A stretch of 64,000 nt of DNA from Diphasiastrum complanatum (GCA_029204225.1 CM055097.1:59296499-59360498); one strand, 5' to 3'. Numbered from the stretch's first letter, positions 22,772 to 34,745 are shown. Notes: a model not told the origin generated them from the letters alone. A program made the numbers and translations.

Positions 22772-24761
22772 CCAAACAAAAGATCTTGTCTAAGTTCGCA
22801 GCTAAGAAAAGTATCTTGTTTGGGGATTCAAGAATTCAAACTCTGAGAATGTGAGATTGGAAATGTACGAATGAAAGGTTTGGAATATGGAATTGAGAAA
22901 TGAGATTTGGGGAGGTGGAATTGGGGATTCTAGGATTTTTGGGATCCCAGAATTTGGGTGCTAGAATTTGGGGAATGCAGATCTGGGATTTGTAACAACT
23001 CTCAAGACATGTGGATTTGGGGATTGTCGGAGAGTGAATGAGGGAAGCAAATCTGGGGATTTAAGATGGGAATGGGAAATGTGAATATGGGAATTTAGAG
23101 AATTGAATATTGTAGATTTGGGATTCACAAAAGGTCTTGCAGATTTGGGATCCCAAAATGGGAAGGCAATTCTAATAATGTAGCTGGGTGAGAACAAAAA
23201 GTGTGATGGTTGGAGATAGGATGAGATTTTTGGATCTCCTCTTTGGCCAATGATAAGGGGTGGATGGATGTAGGTTATACCCAAGGGGGGAGTCAAGATA
23301 TCAAATTTTGGAGTCCTGGGGTGATTTTGGGATTGTAGGAAGCTAGGAGTGAAAAAAGTCCAAAATTATGGATCCTTTGGGAGGTATGGCTTGCCCTTAT
23401 AGGGATGTCAACATGTGTATTAGATCTCTCAGATCTGAAAGAGGCGAGTCAAAATATCCAAAATTGAAGCCTGTAGGCCAAAAATAGTAGAATTTGGATT
23501 TCCTCTGTTTTTGGCCAATCCTATGGGTATCTTGGTTCTTCTGACTCAAATTAGTTTCTTCACTAGTAGAGAATGCCACTTGCAAATAGGCGAACCATGA
23601 CCTTTAGGGAACAATGAGATATGACACTCACCAAAAGTCTCTCAGATTGGGGATCCCAAAAAGTGCAAAAATCAAGATTTTCACACTTTTCAATGTAGAA
23701 TGATGAGTACTTGGGCTCTTGGCTCGCCCTTTGGACAAAGTATTGGGCTCAATGAGATCTATCAATGGTGAAGGAGACGAGCCAATATATTACAAATCAA
23801 AGCTTTTAGGCCAAAAATAGTAAATTTTGGATTTTCTCTGTTTCTGGCCAATCTTGTGGGTATTTTGGTTCTCCTGACTCAAATTAGCTTCTTCACAAGA
23901 GAGGATGCCACCTGCAAATAGGCAAACCAAGACCTTGAGGGAACAATGAGATATGACACTTTGGGATTTATCAAATCTCGAATCCCAGTTGGCAGGCTAT
24001 TTGGGATCCCAGAAAATGTAAAAAATCAGGATTTTCACACTTTTCAATCTAGAATGATGAGTACTTGGGTTCTTCGTTTGCCCTTTGGATAATGTACTGG
24101 GCTTAATGAGATCTATCAATGGTGAAGGAGGCGAACCAAGATGGGTTTTTACTGAGGCTGTAGAGGCAAGTTTCTCAAAAACTTTGAAGTCAGATATCTC
24201 GGCAATGGTGCAAGCTCTTGGCTCGCCCTTTTGATACAGTCTTCAGCAAGTAATTGTCTCTCTAATTTGAGCTAGGTGAGCCAAGCTGAGTAGTTTTGGA
24301 GTTTTGGGAAACCAAAACAGGTCCAGGGTGTTTTTTCTGAGTAAAATCTTCAGATCTTACTATTTAGACTCACCCCTCTTATAGATGGTAGTTCATTCTC
24401 TGTTTTATCTTCAATTAAGAGGGCAAGGAAAGTTGTCAAGATTTAGGCCTCCAAACATCAGTTGGGGATTCAAGACCTTGTTTGGCAGTTTTGTGAAGTT
24501 GTCACAGTTAGATTTGGGGAGGCAGATTCATGATGGTTTAAAAATTAGTTTGAGGGCTGTTTTTTTTTTTTTTTGCATTGTCTTGTGGAAAATGATAGTT
24601 TCATGATAGTTCCTCACATACATATGCTCAAAACACCCAAACCACAAGCATAACAGTCATAAAAAAATTTGCAAAGTAACCACTAAAAACTAGTGACCAG
24701 TCCCTACAACAAAGTAAGTAGAAAAAAAAATTAAAAACAACAAAAGTTAGCAAGCATTTGG
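22772..24761 (-). other. Gypsy-D untranslated leader
   Basis: About 2 kb of non-coding sequence between primer site and gag, rich in GGGATTTGGGGATT-like words near 22820-23200 and containing the long direct repeat listed separately. Long leaders are usual in Athila/Tat elements. Confidence 0.7.
23442..24140. repeat. Direct tandem repeat of about 335-355 bp, two units
   Basis: Unit 1 (about 23442-23775) and unit 2 (about 23776-24130) share, in the same order, GGCCAAAAATAGTA, TTTTCTCTGTTT, CTGACTCAAATTAG, GGGAACAATGAGATATGACA, ATTTTCACACTTTTCAAT and GAGATCTATCAATGGTGAAG. A third partial start (GGCGAACCAAGA) follows. Confidence 0.85.
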
Positions 24762-24781
24762 CTCCCCGGGAATGGCGCCAA
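24762..24781 (-). other. Gypsy-D primer-binding site
   Basis: The minus strand reads TTGGCGCCATTCCCGGGGAG directly after the LTR, the Athila/Tat-type primer site. Confidence 0.88.
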
Positions 24782-25584
24782 TGTTGTCAAGAAGTATAAG
24801 GTTTTCACCTTTTCCTCCTAAGTCGTTTGTAGCACGGGAAGCGGGCTCGAACCTAGGAGCCATGAAGATGCTTGCAAAACAAAGAGTGTTAACATCTACT
24901 TCTACTTGCAAACAAATAGCATTCCAACCAAAACATCACCAAGATAAGCTAACCATTAACTCTATCTATCTCACTTCTCTCACATCCTTCCAACACACTC
25001 ACACACACACTCTTCCACCCACTCTCACTCTAACATCCAATCTACTCTTTTTAACCACACTCTACAAGCTTAACTAGAAATAGAAACACTCAAAGAGGAA
25101 GCACTTATGCTAAAATGGGGCTAAAATAGCAAGAACTTAAGCAAATATGCATACTACACAAAGTCACACTAAATTTAGCCAAACACCAAAATTAGCACAA
25201 GTGGATCCAAAATGGCAGCACTTAGCTCTCATACATTAAGGATCCAAATTACATAGAAGGGGCTTCTCTTTATAGAAGCTTGTGTAGTGTCCTTTCCACA
25301 CTTATGGGACTAGGAATTTCAAGTCTCAATATAGAATGCAAGTTCTTTTTAGAATCTTGACATTGACTTTTGCATACTTTTTTAAGTCTAAGTTTAAACC
25401 TTGAGACTTGCAAAAATTGGTTTCCTGCCCCCTAGTGACTAATGGCACCACAAGTTGGACTTATGCACGCAAGGTGCCATACTTGGGGCCTAACGCAACT
25501 TATCTACTGACGACTTTTCAAGATGGGCTTATACACGCAGGATGCCATGCTTGGGCCATTAATTATGCAAAATTGATATTTACA
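24782..25584 (-). repeat. Gypsy-D 5' LTR
   Basis: On the plus strand TGTTGTC...TTTACA, bounded on the left by the primer site. It shares GGGCTTATACACGCAGGATG with the Gypsy-C LTR. A B-box-like word (GGTTCGAGCCC, minus strand near 24855-24845) lies near its 3' end. Confidence 0.75.
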
Positions 25585-26054
25585 TTAGCTTCATCCCTGT
25601 AAGGTACTACTTTCATGAGTTCTCCCAAGCTCCATTGAAATATCCCTTGGGCCTTGTATTCTGGCCCCCACAGGAAGCCATCATTGAGCCTTCAATCCAC
25701 GCTGTTGCCCAGCTACTGAATAACTTCCTGATGGTTGGCAACCTCATGAAAGACCGCATCACATCATAGATCCTCCATAGGACAGTGGAGTCCCACACCA
25801 AGTTGGCCAAAGCCCCTCTTGAGCCATGTAATTGATTCAAAGACTGTTTCCGATGAGCTCAAACGAGCTATCAAGACCAATACTAAGCAGCAGTTCGATG
25901 TTGGCTCTTTATTGTCCCTTTTAGCCGCTATATAAAATGCATAAAAGTGTCTCAGACAGTTATCACTCTGTTGCTGCAAGAAGACAATAGAAGAAGTAAA
26001 GACACTTCGTTTACTTCCTCCTCTCAGGTTCTGTGTGTCAACAAAGGCTCTAAG
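25585..26054 (+). pseudogene. Copia-B gag remnant, poorly recognisable
   Basis: Plus-strand frames here are short. VSQTVITLLLQEDNRRSKD near 25950-26005 resembles the part of Copia gag before the zinc knuckle (LLQEE-type). The preceding 300 bp have open stretches but no family I recognise. The TRIM element interrupts the tract at 26055. Confidence 0.4.
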
Positions 26055-26207
26055 TGTTAGAAAGTGTCAAGGCTATAGCCCTTGCACAACACTCTTGGAA
26101 CACAAATGGACGGGTAGCTTAGTGTTAGAGCACCCCACCGGAATGGGGGAGGTCCTAGGTTCAATCCCTAGCTCAACCACACACACCAAGTGTAAAAACT
26201 TTTCACA
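26055..26207 (+). repeat. TRIM left LTR
   Basis: 153 bp, TGTTAG...TTCACA. It differs from the right LTR at four bases, three of them inside the tRNA-like part. Confidence 0.9.
26108..26178 (+). ncRNA. tRNA-like sequence in the TRIM left LTR, decayed
   Basis: Same alignment as the copy at 26334-26404. The changes here break one D-stem pair, alter the GG of the D loop and lose one acceptor pair. B box GGTTCAATCCC is intact. Confidence 0.65.
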
Positions 26208-26220
26208 TAGTATCAGAGCC
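26208..26220 (+). other. TRIM primer-binding site
   Basis: TAGTATCAGAGCC directly after the left LTR; the plant initiator tRNA-Met site is TGGTATCAGAGCC. Confidence 0.88.
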
Positions 26221-26270
26221 ATGATTGTGGGTGTGGTCTAGGCGAGCGGTAGCTAAAAAGAGCTATGCCT

Positions 26271-26280
26271 TGAGGGGGAG
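26271..26280 (+). other. TRIM polypurine tract
   Basis: TGAGGGGGAG ends at the base before the right LTR. Confidence 0.85.
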
Positions 26281-26433
26281 TGTTAGAAAGTGTCTAGGCT
26301 ATAGCCCTTGCACAACACTCTTGGAACACAAATGGACGGGTAGCTCAGTGGTAGAGCACCCCACCGGAATGGGGGAGGTCCTAGGTTCAATCCCTAGCTC
26401 GACCACACACACCAAGTGTAAAAACTTTTCACA
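26281..26433 (+). repeat. TRIM right LTR
   Basis: 153 bp, same ends as the left LTR, followed by TGAAG. Confidence 0.9.
26334..26404 (+). ncRNA. tRNA-like cloverleaf in the TRIM right LTR
   Basis: The sequence aligns to class I tRNA positions without gaps: acceptor GGACGGG with CTCGACC (6 of 7 pairs including one G-U), T8-A9, D stem GCTC/GAGC around loop AGTGGTA, anticodon stem CCCC/GGGG (fifth pair mismatched) around loop CCGGAAT, variable AGGTC, T stem CTAGG/CCTAG around TTCAATC. A box TAGCTCAGTGGTAGAG and B box GGTTCAATCCC fit RNA polymerase III internal promoters. Position 33 is C instead of U and no CCA is encoded, so it is probably not a working translational tRNA. The loop position 34-36 reads GGA. 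Confidence 0.75.
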
Positions 26434-27480
26434 TGAAGCGACAGAAGTAGAAAAGCTCCACGAAGGCTGCAACGAATCAAAAACAGACTCAAAGTCAAGC
26501 ACAATCATCAGATCCACAATCGAAGAAGAAGATGTTTTACAGGTATTGCAAGCACAATAATCACGAGATAAAGAATTGCCGAATTCTTCAAGTGAAGAAC
26601 GCAGCCAAGCAACCTGATCAACAAGAAAACACAATTTCATCATCTCCCAGGTCGAAGTGGACGAAGGCGCATTCATGGTCACAGATCTAAGCGCACTTTT
26701 GGATGATTCATAGTTTCTAGATTCTGGAGCAACTCAATATATGACCAATCAACGTGAGATCTTCAACTCCTACACTCCTTACAACACGAAAAAATTTGTT
26801 CGTCTTGGTGACAATAGTACTCACACTTTTAAAGGTGAAGGTACTATAAGATTGCGATTCTAACATGATCGATTCAAATTACTATCAAAAGTTTTATATG
26901 TTCCTAAACTCTCTACAAATCTGTTATCAGTGAATAAAATTACAGATTTAAGCCATAAGGTAGAATTTGAATCTGCTCGATGCAAAATAGTTGATAGGAG
27001 TAATAAGATCCTTGCAGTCGGCAAGAGGCAGAGTTACTTATATAGATTGCACATTGCTATTTTGAGTCTAGTCAAATCTTGAAAACCTCTGTGCTAGTCA
27101 ATAAAACATTACTATGGCATCATCGCTTAGGACAATTGAATCATGCATCTGTTATGAACATGTCCAAACCATCCACGGTTCTTGATCTCGACTATCCTTA
27201 TGGTGAGGTCGATCTCCCTGTCTGTCATGGCTGCATCTTTGGAAAGTAGGCTAGGATTCATTTTAGATCTGAGAGAAATAACAGAACCTTAGTTGAATTG
27301 GCAAAGTGCATGTCATCACATGCGACACTTCCGAAGTGCTTCTTGGCTGAAGCTATTTCAGCATCAACCTATATTCAGAACAGATGTTCTACTAAAGGCC
27401 TCTCAAACAAAACACCATTCGAAGTTTGGACAGGTACCAAACCTTCATTATCAAACTTACGAGTTTTTGGATGTACTGCT
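26434..27480 (+). pseudogene. Copia-B gag end, protease and integrase, core deleted
   Basis: A zinc knuckle reads YCKHNNHEIKNC near 26540-26575. Protease sequence (STOP, then LEQLNI and related Copia words after an Asp-Ser-Gly-Ala codon run near 26720) and the GAG-preintegrase motif LWHHRLGQLNHAS near 27113-27150 follow. The integrase DDE core is gone: ARIHFRS is followed at once by ERNNRTLVELAKC, then AISASTYIQNRC and LSNKTPFEVWTGTKPS (to 27480). Stops are frequent. Confidence 0.82.
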
Positions 27481-29184
27481 TTTGCGTAGATTCCTCGTGA
27501 TCTCATGAAGAAGCTCGACTTCCAGAGTATAAAGTGTGTTTTCATCAGCTGCACTAATTCAGATCAAGTCTACAAGTTGTTCGATCCATCGAGTCGAAGA
27601 TATTCACTAGCCAAGATGTCATATTCATCAAATATTAGTTTCAAGACCTCAGAGGAAAGGGCAGTCCCCATGTAGCCGACCTATCAGATTCTCCTGACAC
27701 CTTGAACTTTCCAGTTTCTTAGTCGACTATTCCTATTGAAGATCCAAGCTCCTCTGCTCTTGACGAACAACAAATCAACAACAGATCAGAAGATGATGAT
27801 GTTGCATATCAACAACTACAGTATGATGGAAATAATCAACTTCTTGTATTACCCATAAGATCTTGAAGAAACAACGTTGATTACACTGAGACTTTCGGTC
27901 TAGTAGTCAAGCATCCTTCTATTCGACTTTTGCTTTCATTTGTCGCTGCAACAGATTTGGAAATACATAAAATGGATGTACAGACAACATATCTCAATGG
28001 AGTTATCGAAGAAGACATTTACATGGTGCAACCCGAAGGTTATATTATCGAGGGTAAACACAATCATGTTTGTAAACTCCATAAGGCACTTTATGGCTAG
28101 AAGCAATATTCTCGAGCATGGTTTCAAAGGATCAATACTTGTCTTATTGATCACGGCTACACACCTAGCTCTTCAGATTCAAACGTTTACTTCAAACCAG
28201 CGTAGTAGTCTATTATCATTATCACTTTATATGTGGATGATACATTTCTTTTCAACAACAGTACCGATCTGATAAAAGAGGCTAAGACAATGCTATCTTC
28301 TGAATTCGACATGACCAATTTGGGCGAAGCTCATTTCTGCCTTGGTATACAAATCCACAAAGACATAAAATAGAAGTTGGTCTACATTACACAACAAATG
28401 TACATCTACAACATGCTAGTCAGATATAATCTGATGAATTGCAAGTTAGCTCTCTCACCAATGGAACCAGGGGACCAGTGTCCCCAAACAATTCATGAGA
28501 AGCAGCAGATGCGTGAGTATCCTTACCATTCTATTATAGGATCTCTTATGAACGCCATGATATGTACCAAGCCATACATAGCTTTTGCAATCAGCTCTCT
28601 CAGTCAGTATATGACTAATCCTGGAATAACACATTGGAAGGCTCTTATCAGAGTCATGAGGTATCTTCGAACTACTATGGACTTTTGCAGTTGTTATGGA
28701 GCAGTCGGCAACGACAAACACAATTTACTCAGTGGTTACACATATGCAAGTTGGGCAGGAGATGTAGACACTCGTAAATCTACTTCCGAATTTACATTTT
28801 TCCTCAACAATGATCCAATTTCCTAGAACAGTCGATAACAATCTTCGATAACTCTATCTTCCACTCAAACTACAAATGAAGCAATTTGGTCGAGAAACTT
28901 ACTCTCATATATCGGTCTAAATCAATATGCTCCGACAACATTATTTTGTGATAATCAAAGTGCCATCGCTTTATCAGCCAACCCTAGATTTCATTCCAAG
29001 AGTAAGCACGTTGAACTGAAGTATCATTTTGTCAGAAGCAAAGTTCTCGACGAAGAGGTCAGATTGCAGTCTTGTAGAACGCAAGATATGACAGTAGATG
29101 TTTTTACTAAAGCATTAAGTTTGGAGTCACACAAAAGATTCTGTGTAGAACTAAGTTTGAAGGTCAAAGCATTCAAGGATTCAG
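27481..29184 (+). pseudogene. Copia-B reverse transcriptase and RNase H
   Basis: RT words, in decayed frames: TFGLVVKHPSIRLLLSF (first strand of the RT domain lost), IHKMDVQTTYLNGVIEEDIY, CKLHKALYG, a stop, and the catalytic LYVDDTFLFN near 28228-28255. The 149-codon frame 28377-28826 reads MVYITQQMYIYNML and YHSIIGSLMNAMICTKPYIA. RNase H follows with SGYTYASWAGDVDTRKSTS, EAIWSRNLLSYIG, FCDNQSAIALSANPRFHSKS and DMTVDVFTKAL near 29088-29120. Seven or more stops show it is inactive. Confidence 0.88.
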
Positions 29185-29186
29185 AT

Positions 29187-29196
29187 TAAGGGGGAG
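29187..29196 (+). other. Copia-B polypurine tract
   Basis: TAAGGGGGAG ends at the base before the right LTR and marks the second-strand primer. Confidence 0.9.
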
Positions 29197-30474
<1,278 letters not shown>

Positions 30475-31622
30475 TGCTTCTGACTTGTTCTTTAAGAACA
30501 TAATTCTGGTGAACCAAGAGTAGTCATCAATGAATGTGATAAAATACAGAGCTTGACCCAAAGAGGGTACGCTCATGGGACCACATAAGCCACTATGAAT
30601 CAGTGACAGAATGGATTTCACTCTCCTGGCTTGTCCTCTTGGAAATTTTGTTCTAGGTTGTTTCCCTAGTAAACAATTTTCACAGATAGTCTGATTAGCC
30701 ATAGTAACATCATTGATATTCATATCCTTGACCAATTTGTTATGATGCATGTACAAGATTGAATGCATGTCTAAATGACCTAGTCTTTGATGCCAAACAT
30801 GAGCATCAGATTATTCATAGAAAGTGCATGATCGTGACGTAGGATGTATAAATTTCCTTCTCTGTGTGCAGAGAGGATTTAATTGGAATTCCCATAAAAA
30901 ATAGTACATCGACTAGCAGTAAACAAAGCTCTATAGCCTTGATCAGTGATCTTGTTAATAATAAGCTCTTTGGTAACATGGGTACATAAAGTACACCATC
31001 TAACTATCTAGTGATGTCGTCAGGGAACTGCAGTCGAATGGACCCTTGGCCTTCAACCTTGTGTGAAATTGAGCCACCGAAGAAAATGTACTTTGAATCT
31101 ATTGCTGTGAGAATAGAAAATAGATTGTTACATGGTGTCATGTGCTGTGAAACACCTGAATCAAGATACCATTGATAGGCATCTCTACTTGATTGGTCTT
31201 GTACCATCAACACCTTCTCATCCTCTTGGAAATTTTTTGCAGAGTCGGAACCTCCGTCTTGGTGCTGCTGCATCTTCTTCCTCGTTTCACTGTGCTTGAG
31301 GATACGACAATCCTTAATGTCATAATTTGACCTTTTGCAATATCTGCAAAAGAGTTTGGTCTTGAAAGGATGTTGTTGTCTGTGTCGTCGTTGTTGTTGC
31401 GTTGAATTTGGCTGCTCTGGCTTTGTCTTCTTGTCCTTGGAGTTCTTTTTCTTGGACTGATGCTTATTAGATTACGATGTCATTGATTTGGTACTTGCTG
31501 TGGATAAGCTTTTTCTCCTAACTTCTTTCTGCAATAGGCTTGTTGTCAACTTCTGGAGAGACAATGTAGGAGTATTGCTCAGAAGCAATATCAGGTTGTC
31601 ATAGGAGGATGGAAGACTGGCA
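30475..31622 (-). pseudogene. Copia-A gag end, protease and integrase upstream half
   Basis: Minus strand, right to left: LLASLPSSYDNLI (gag, near 31620-31580), a zinc knuckle CRYCKRSNYDIKDC near 31340, the protease motif YQWYLDSGVSQHMT (about 31175-31130), NKLVKDMNINDV, the integrase zinc finger end CENCLLGKQPRTKFPRGQ (about 30690-30640) and core start LYFITFIDDYSWFTRIMFLK, reaching the Copia-B insertion at 30475. The 5' LTR and first part of gag are lost at 31622, where a Gypsy remnant begins. Confidence 0.88.
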
Positions 31623-31639
31623 AGAAGAGTCATTGTTGA

Positions 31640-32685
31640 GTCTTTTTTCCGACTATGATGAAGACGAACCTATAGAATAGCAGCAGGTAGGAAGGGAAAT
31701 ATTTATGGATCAGTAAAAAACTCAGCTTCATGAGGAGCATCATCCTCAATAGCAGCTCGCAATAGACTGACATGGAATATATCACAGGCCCATGTCAAAG
31801 AAGGAAGCTGCAACCGATATGTCACAAGACTAAGAACCTCCAATATGCGATAAGGTCCATAATAACCTGGTGCAAGCTTCTCAATAGAAGCATGGTCATG
31901 AATAAAGTGGTGTCGAGCAAAATGAAGGCATAGATAAACCATATCCCCATCCTGAAACTAAACATGCCATTGATGACGATCAACAGAAGTCTGGTACCGC
32001 TGTTGGACGTGTTGTAGATGTGCGTTGGCCCGAGAAATAAGCTCACGAGTACCTGATAGAAAAGAGGTAAGTGTAACAGGTGTATCCTCACGAGGAAGAG
32101 ATATCTCGGGTAACAGGGGTGTATACCCATGAGATAATAAGAAGGGAGAGAAACCAGTGCAGGTACTAACCGAGCTATTATAGCTATACTTAGATAAACA
32201 TAGATGTTGGTCATAGTCCTTTCCTAAAGGAGTAACAAAATGGCGGAGGTAATCCTCAAGAATCCGATTAAGGAGCTCAGACTGTCCATCGGTAGTAGAC
32301 TAATAAGCAAAACCCATAAAAAGCTGAACATCCAGTATGCGCATAAGCTCTATTCAGAAGGTAGAGGTAAACTTACTATCCCGATCAGATATGATAGTAC
32401 GAAGAAACCCATGGAGGTGGAAAATCTCTGACAAAAATAAACGTGCACACTACTTAGCTGTAATAGTACTGCAAACTGGTATGAAATGTGCTTGCTTTGA
32501 GAACCTATCAACCACCACCATACATGAATCATGACCACGCTGGGTACGAGGAAGACCTAGGATAAAGTCCATAGAAATATCGGCCCACTGGCGATGAGGG
32601 ATAGGCCAACTCTGAAGCAAACCAGCAGGTTTAGCACGGGAGTACTTGTTGAGAGCACAAAAAGTGCAAGTGTGAATAAGGAGGG
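31640..32685 (-). pseudogene. Gypsy-G integrase
   Basis: Decayed minus-strand frames give, in order from right: ISMDFILGLPRTQRGHDS (about 32585-32530), VVVDRFSKQAHFIPV, IISDRDSKFTSTF, STTDGQSELLNR, then KLAPGYYGPYRILEVL and FHVSLLRAAIED near 31870-31740. D, D and E of the catalytic triad can be placed. Sequence past 31690 (PAAIL) may be the start of a chromodomain. RNase H is deleted between this block and RT. Confidence 0.85.
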
Positions 32686-33524
32686 CTAGCGAACAGGGCG
32701 GCGAAGGTGAATGGCTAAACCGAGGAACATATGAACATGGTGAACATCGTGTGGTTGAGGCCAGTTCGGGATAGCTTGAACCTTACGAGGATCAAGGCAA
32801 ATACGACCATTACAAATAAGAAACCCAAGAAATTCAATCTCAACAACTACGAAGGAATTGGACAGGCTGGCAAACAAATGATGGTGAACGAGGCACTGGA
32901 AGACAGATGTGAGATGGGATACATGCTCGTCAAGGGGCGTAATAAAAATGAGAATGTCGTCGAAATAAACTAAAACACAATGACCAAGAAGTGGACGCAT
33001 AATATTATTCATAACATTTTGGAATGTAGGAGGACCATTAGTAACACCAAAGGGAAGCACACGAAACTCGTATAAGCCAAGATGGGTACGAAAGGCAGTC
33101 TTATGTTCGTCAGAGGGGTGCAACCTAATCTGGTGATATCCAGAACGAAGGTCTATCTTGGAAAAAGTATGGGAAGTGCCAAGTTGATCAAATAGGTCAT
33201 CCATGTGAGGGATATGGTACTGGTTACGGATAGTGAGCTTATTGAGGGCATGACAATCGATGTAGAGATGTTTGGTACCATCTTTCTTACTAACAAGGAG
33301 AACAAGGGCACCAAAAGGGCTATGGCTGGGAACAATAAGACCCTGGTCCAAAAATGCATAGATCTAAAGCTCAACCTCATCACGCTCAAACTTAGACATA
33401 CGGTAGGGAGGACGAGAGGGAGGAGCAGACCCATGGGGTAAATCAATGCGGTGGTTAACATCAAAAAATGGTGGTAGCGTTGTAAGTTCTGAAAAGACAT
33501 AGGCCTATCGATGTAAGAAGTCAA
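32686..33524 (-). pseudogene. Gypsy-G reverse transcriptase
   Basis: A 222-codon minus-strand frame holds [51 protein letters not shown] and the catalytic VLVYFDDILIF (YFDD near 32960). The preceding 170 bp in another frame supply the domain start. The match breaks at MFLGLAIHLRRPV and runs directly into integrase, so the RNase H region is lost. Confidence 0.92.
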
Positions 33525-33990
33525 ATATCACCTGAGGAACAACTGGTGGTGGTGAAGTGGCGACTGGAGGATCTGCTATAGCACGATGTACACATAAGAG
33601 AGCCGCACAATGAGCCTTAGATAGGCTACGCATAAATTGTTTCCCACTGATCAACCGATAATCTCCCTAGGAATTGATGCCAACAAGGGAGTGGGTAACT
33701 GAATCATGCACAAAAGTGAGTGTCTGTCATGTCAAATCCAGTGTAACGGCACCAAGAGAAGCAAACCAATTAGCACTAAGGATCAGATCATAGCGCTCCA
33801 TAGAAATAATATAAAGATCCGCTTCAATGCGGTATGTTAAGCCCTGGAATATCTGAGAGCTAGAGGAAGAATGAGAACTGGCAACCTCAACACTAAGAGG
33901 CTGTGGAGCAAGAATAGGTAAAGCACGGATCCGACTAGAGATTCGCAAGGCCACATTCATGCAAGCTCGCAAAGCCTAAGGGCCTTAATG
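33525..33990 (-). pseudogene. Gypsy-G protease
   Basis: The frame 33972-33727 reads LSVEVASSHSSSSSQIFQG and YDLILSANWFASLGAVTLDL, the second half of a Gypsy retropepsin; the active-site part and gag are missing to the right, where a tandem array and the host promoter start. Confidence 0.75.
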
Positions 33991-34260
33991 GCACCCAAAT
34001 ACTTGGATGCTAGACATGACACTTGAAGCCACGAGCACCCTTAAAGTCAGATGCTAGTCACGACTCTCGGAGCCAGCCTTAGGGCCTTAACGACAGCTCA
34101 AATAGCTAGATGCTAGCCATGACTCATGGAAGCCCACAAGGCCCAAGGGCCTTAATGACAGCTCATGCTAGCCATGACTATTGGAGCCACGCCGATGCAA
34201 TATCAGAGAGCCGAAGGGCCTTAATGGCATCCTAGATAATCGGATGCTAGCTTTGAGTCA
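33978..34260 (+). repeat. Tandem array of about 65-100 bp units upstream of the host gene
   Basis: AAGGGCCTTAATGGCA occurs at 33978 and in variant form near 34079, 34145 and 34214. Each copy is followed at similar distance by GATGCTAGnCATGACT-like sequence and GGAGCC. A more altered copy lies near 34035. The array lies between the Gypsy remnant and the start region of the host gene. Confidence 0.8.
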
Positions 34261-34625
34261 TCTTTGCCACGCGTAATATTCTCAATTGTTGATCTATATA
34301 ACGTGGCAAAAACTGATTGCTTCTAAAAAAATTGCATTGGGTGTAGGCTCGATAATAGATTGCACTTAAATAAAGAGAGGCAGAGGCTGAGGAGAAGCAG
34401 CTTCGTGTGAACGGTGCGGCATCCTAGTGCAAAGGATGTGAAGAGAGCTTTTTCTAAGCGTTGTTGCTTAGGCTGTGTGAAGAGGGTACGGTACCAAGAG
34501 ATCATGAACGTAGATTTGTTTGAGCCATATTGAGTGAGGCCGTGTGAACAGGGTGATTTGAGAGCGCGTTTGCGCACGCTCGAACGACGAAGCGGGGGAG
34601 CGAGCAGGCGAGGGAGAAAAGAGTT
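34261..34625 (+). promoter_or_regulatory. Probable promoter and 5' UTR of the host gene
   Basis: CTATATAACG near 34292 is a reasonable TATA box and is flanked by GCCACGCG and AACGTGGC elements. No coding match is seen. Transcription start is not determined; the TATA box is about 330 bp before the first ATG at 34626. Confidence 0.5.
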
Positions 34626-34745
34626 ATGGCGTCGACGTCTCCGTCTCTTTACTTTCTCCCTCGATCGACGACGAGCAATAGCGTCTCTGCTCTCGTTTCT
34701 TCTCCTCTTCTGTCTCGATCGTGTCCTCCTCGCTTGTGTTTGTGA
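34626..34745 (+). CDS. Upstream ORF with transit-peptide-like composition
   Basis: A 39-codon frame starts ATGGCGTCGACG and encodes a Ser/Thr/Pro/Arg-rich, acid-free peptide (MASTSPSLYFLPRSTTSNSV...) of the kind seen in chloroplast transit peptides. Its TGA stop shares its last base with the ATG at 34745 of the main frame. It may be a regulatory upstream ORF, or the true N-terminus if the sequence has a one- or two-base error or a spliced form joins the frames. Evidence is composition only. Confidence 0.4.
   Translation: MASTSPSLYFLPRSTTSNSVSALVSSPLLSRSCPPRLCL

Larger units (their letters stand above)
26055..26433 (+). mobile_element. 379 bp TRIM element with tRNA-like LTRs
   Basis: Two direct repeats of exactly 153 bp (26055-26207, 26281-26433), each TGTTAG...TTCACA, flank a 73 bp middle. 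The middle starts with a primer site (TAGTATCAGAGCC, one mismatch to the initiator tRNA-Met site) and ends with a polypurine tract (TGAGGGGGAG). No coding capacity exists, so it is a terminal-repeat retrotransposon in miniature that must be moved by another element's proteins. The LTRs differ at four positions. Flanking CTAAG and TGAAG match at three of five bases, so the target duplication is doubtful. It sits within Copia-B gag. Both LTRs contain a tRNA-like sequence. Confidence 0.9.

Noticed and set aside
26108..26404. Two genuine tRNA genes
   Set aside because: Both lie at the same place within direct repeats that carry LTR ends, position 33 is not U and the anticodon stem is imperfect; they are better read as parts of a TRIM LTR.
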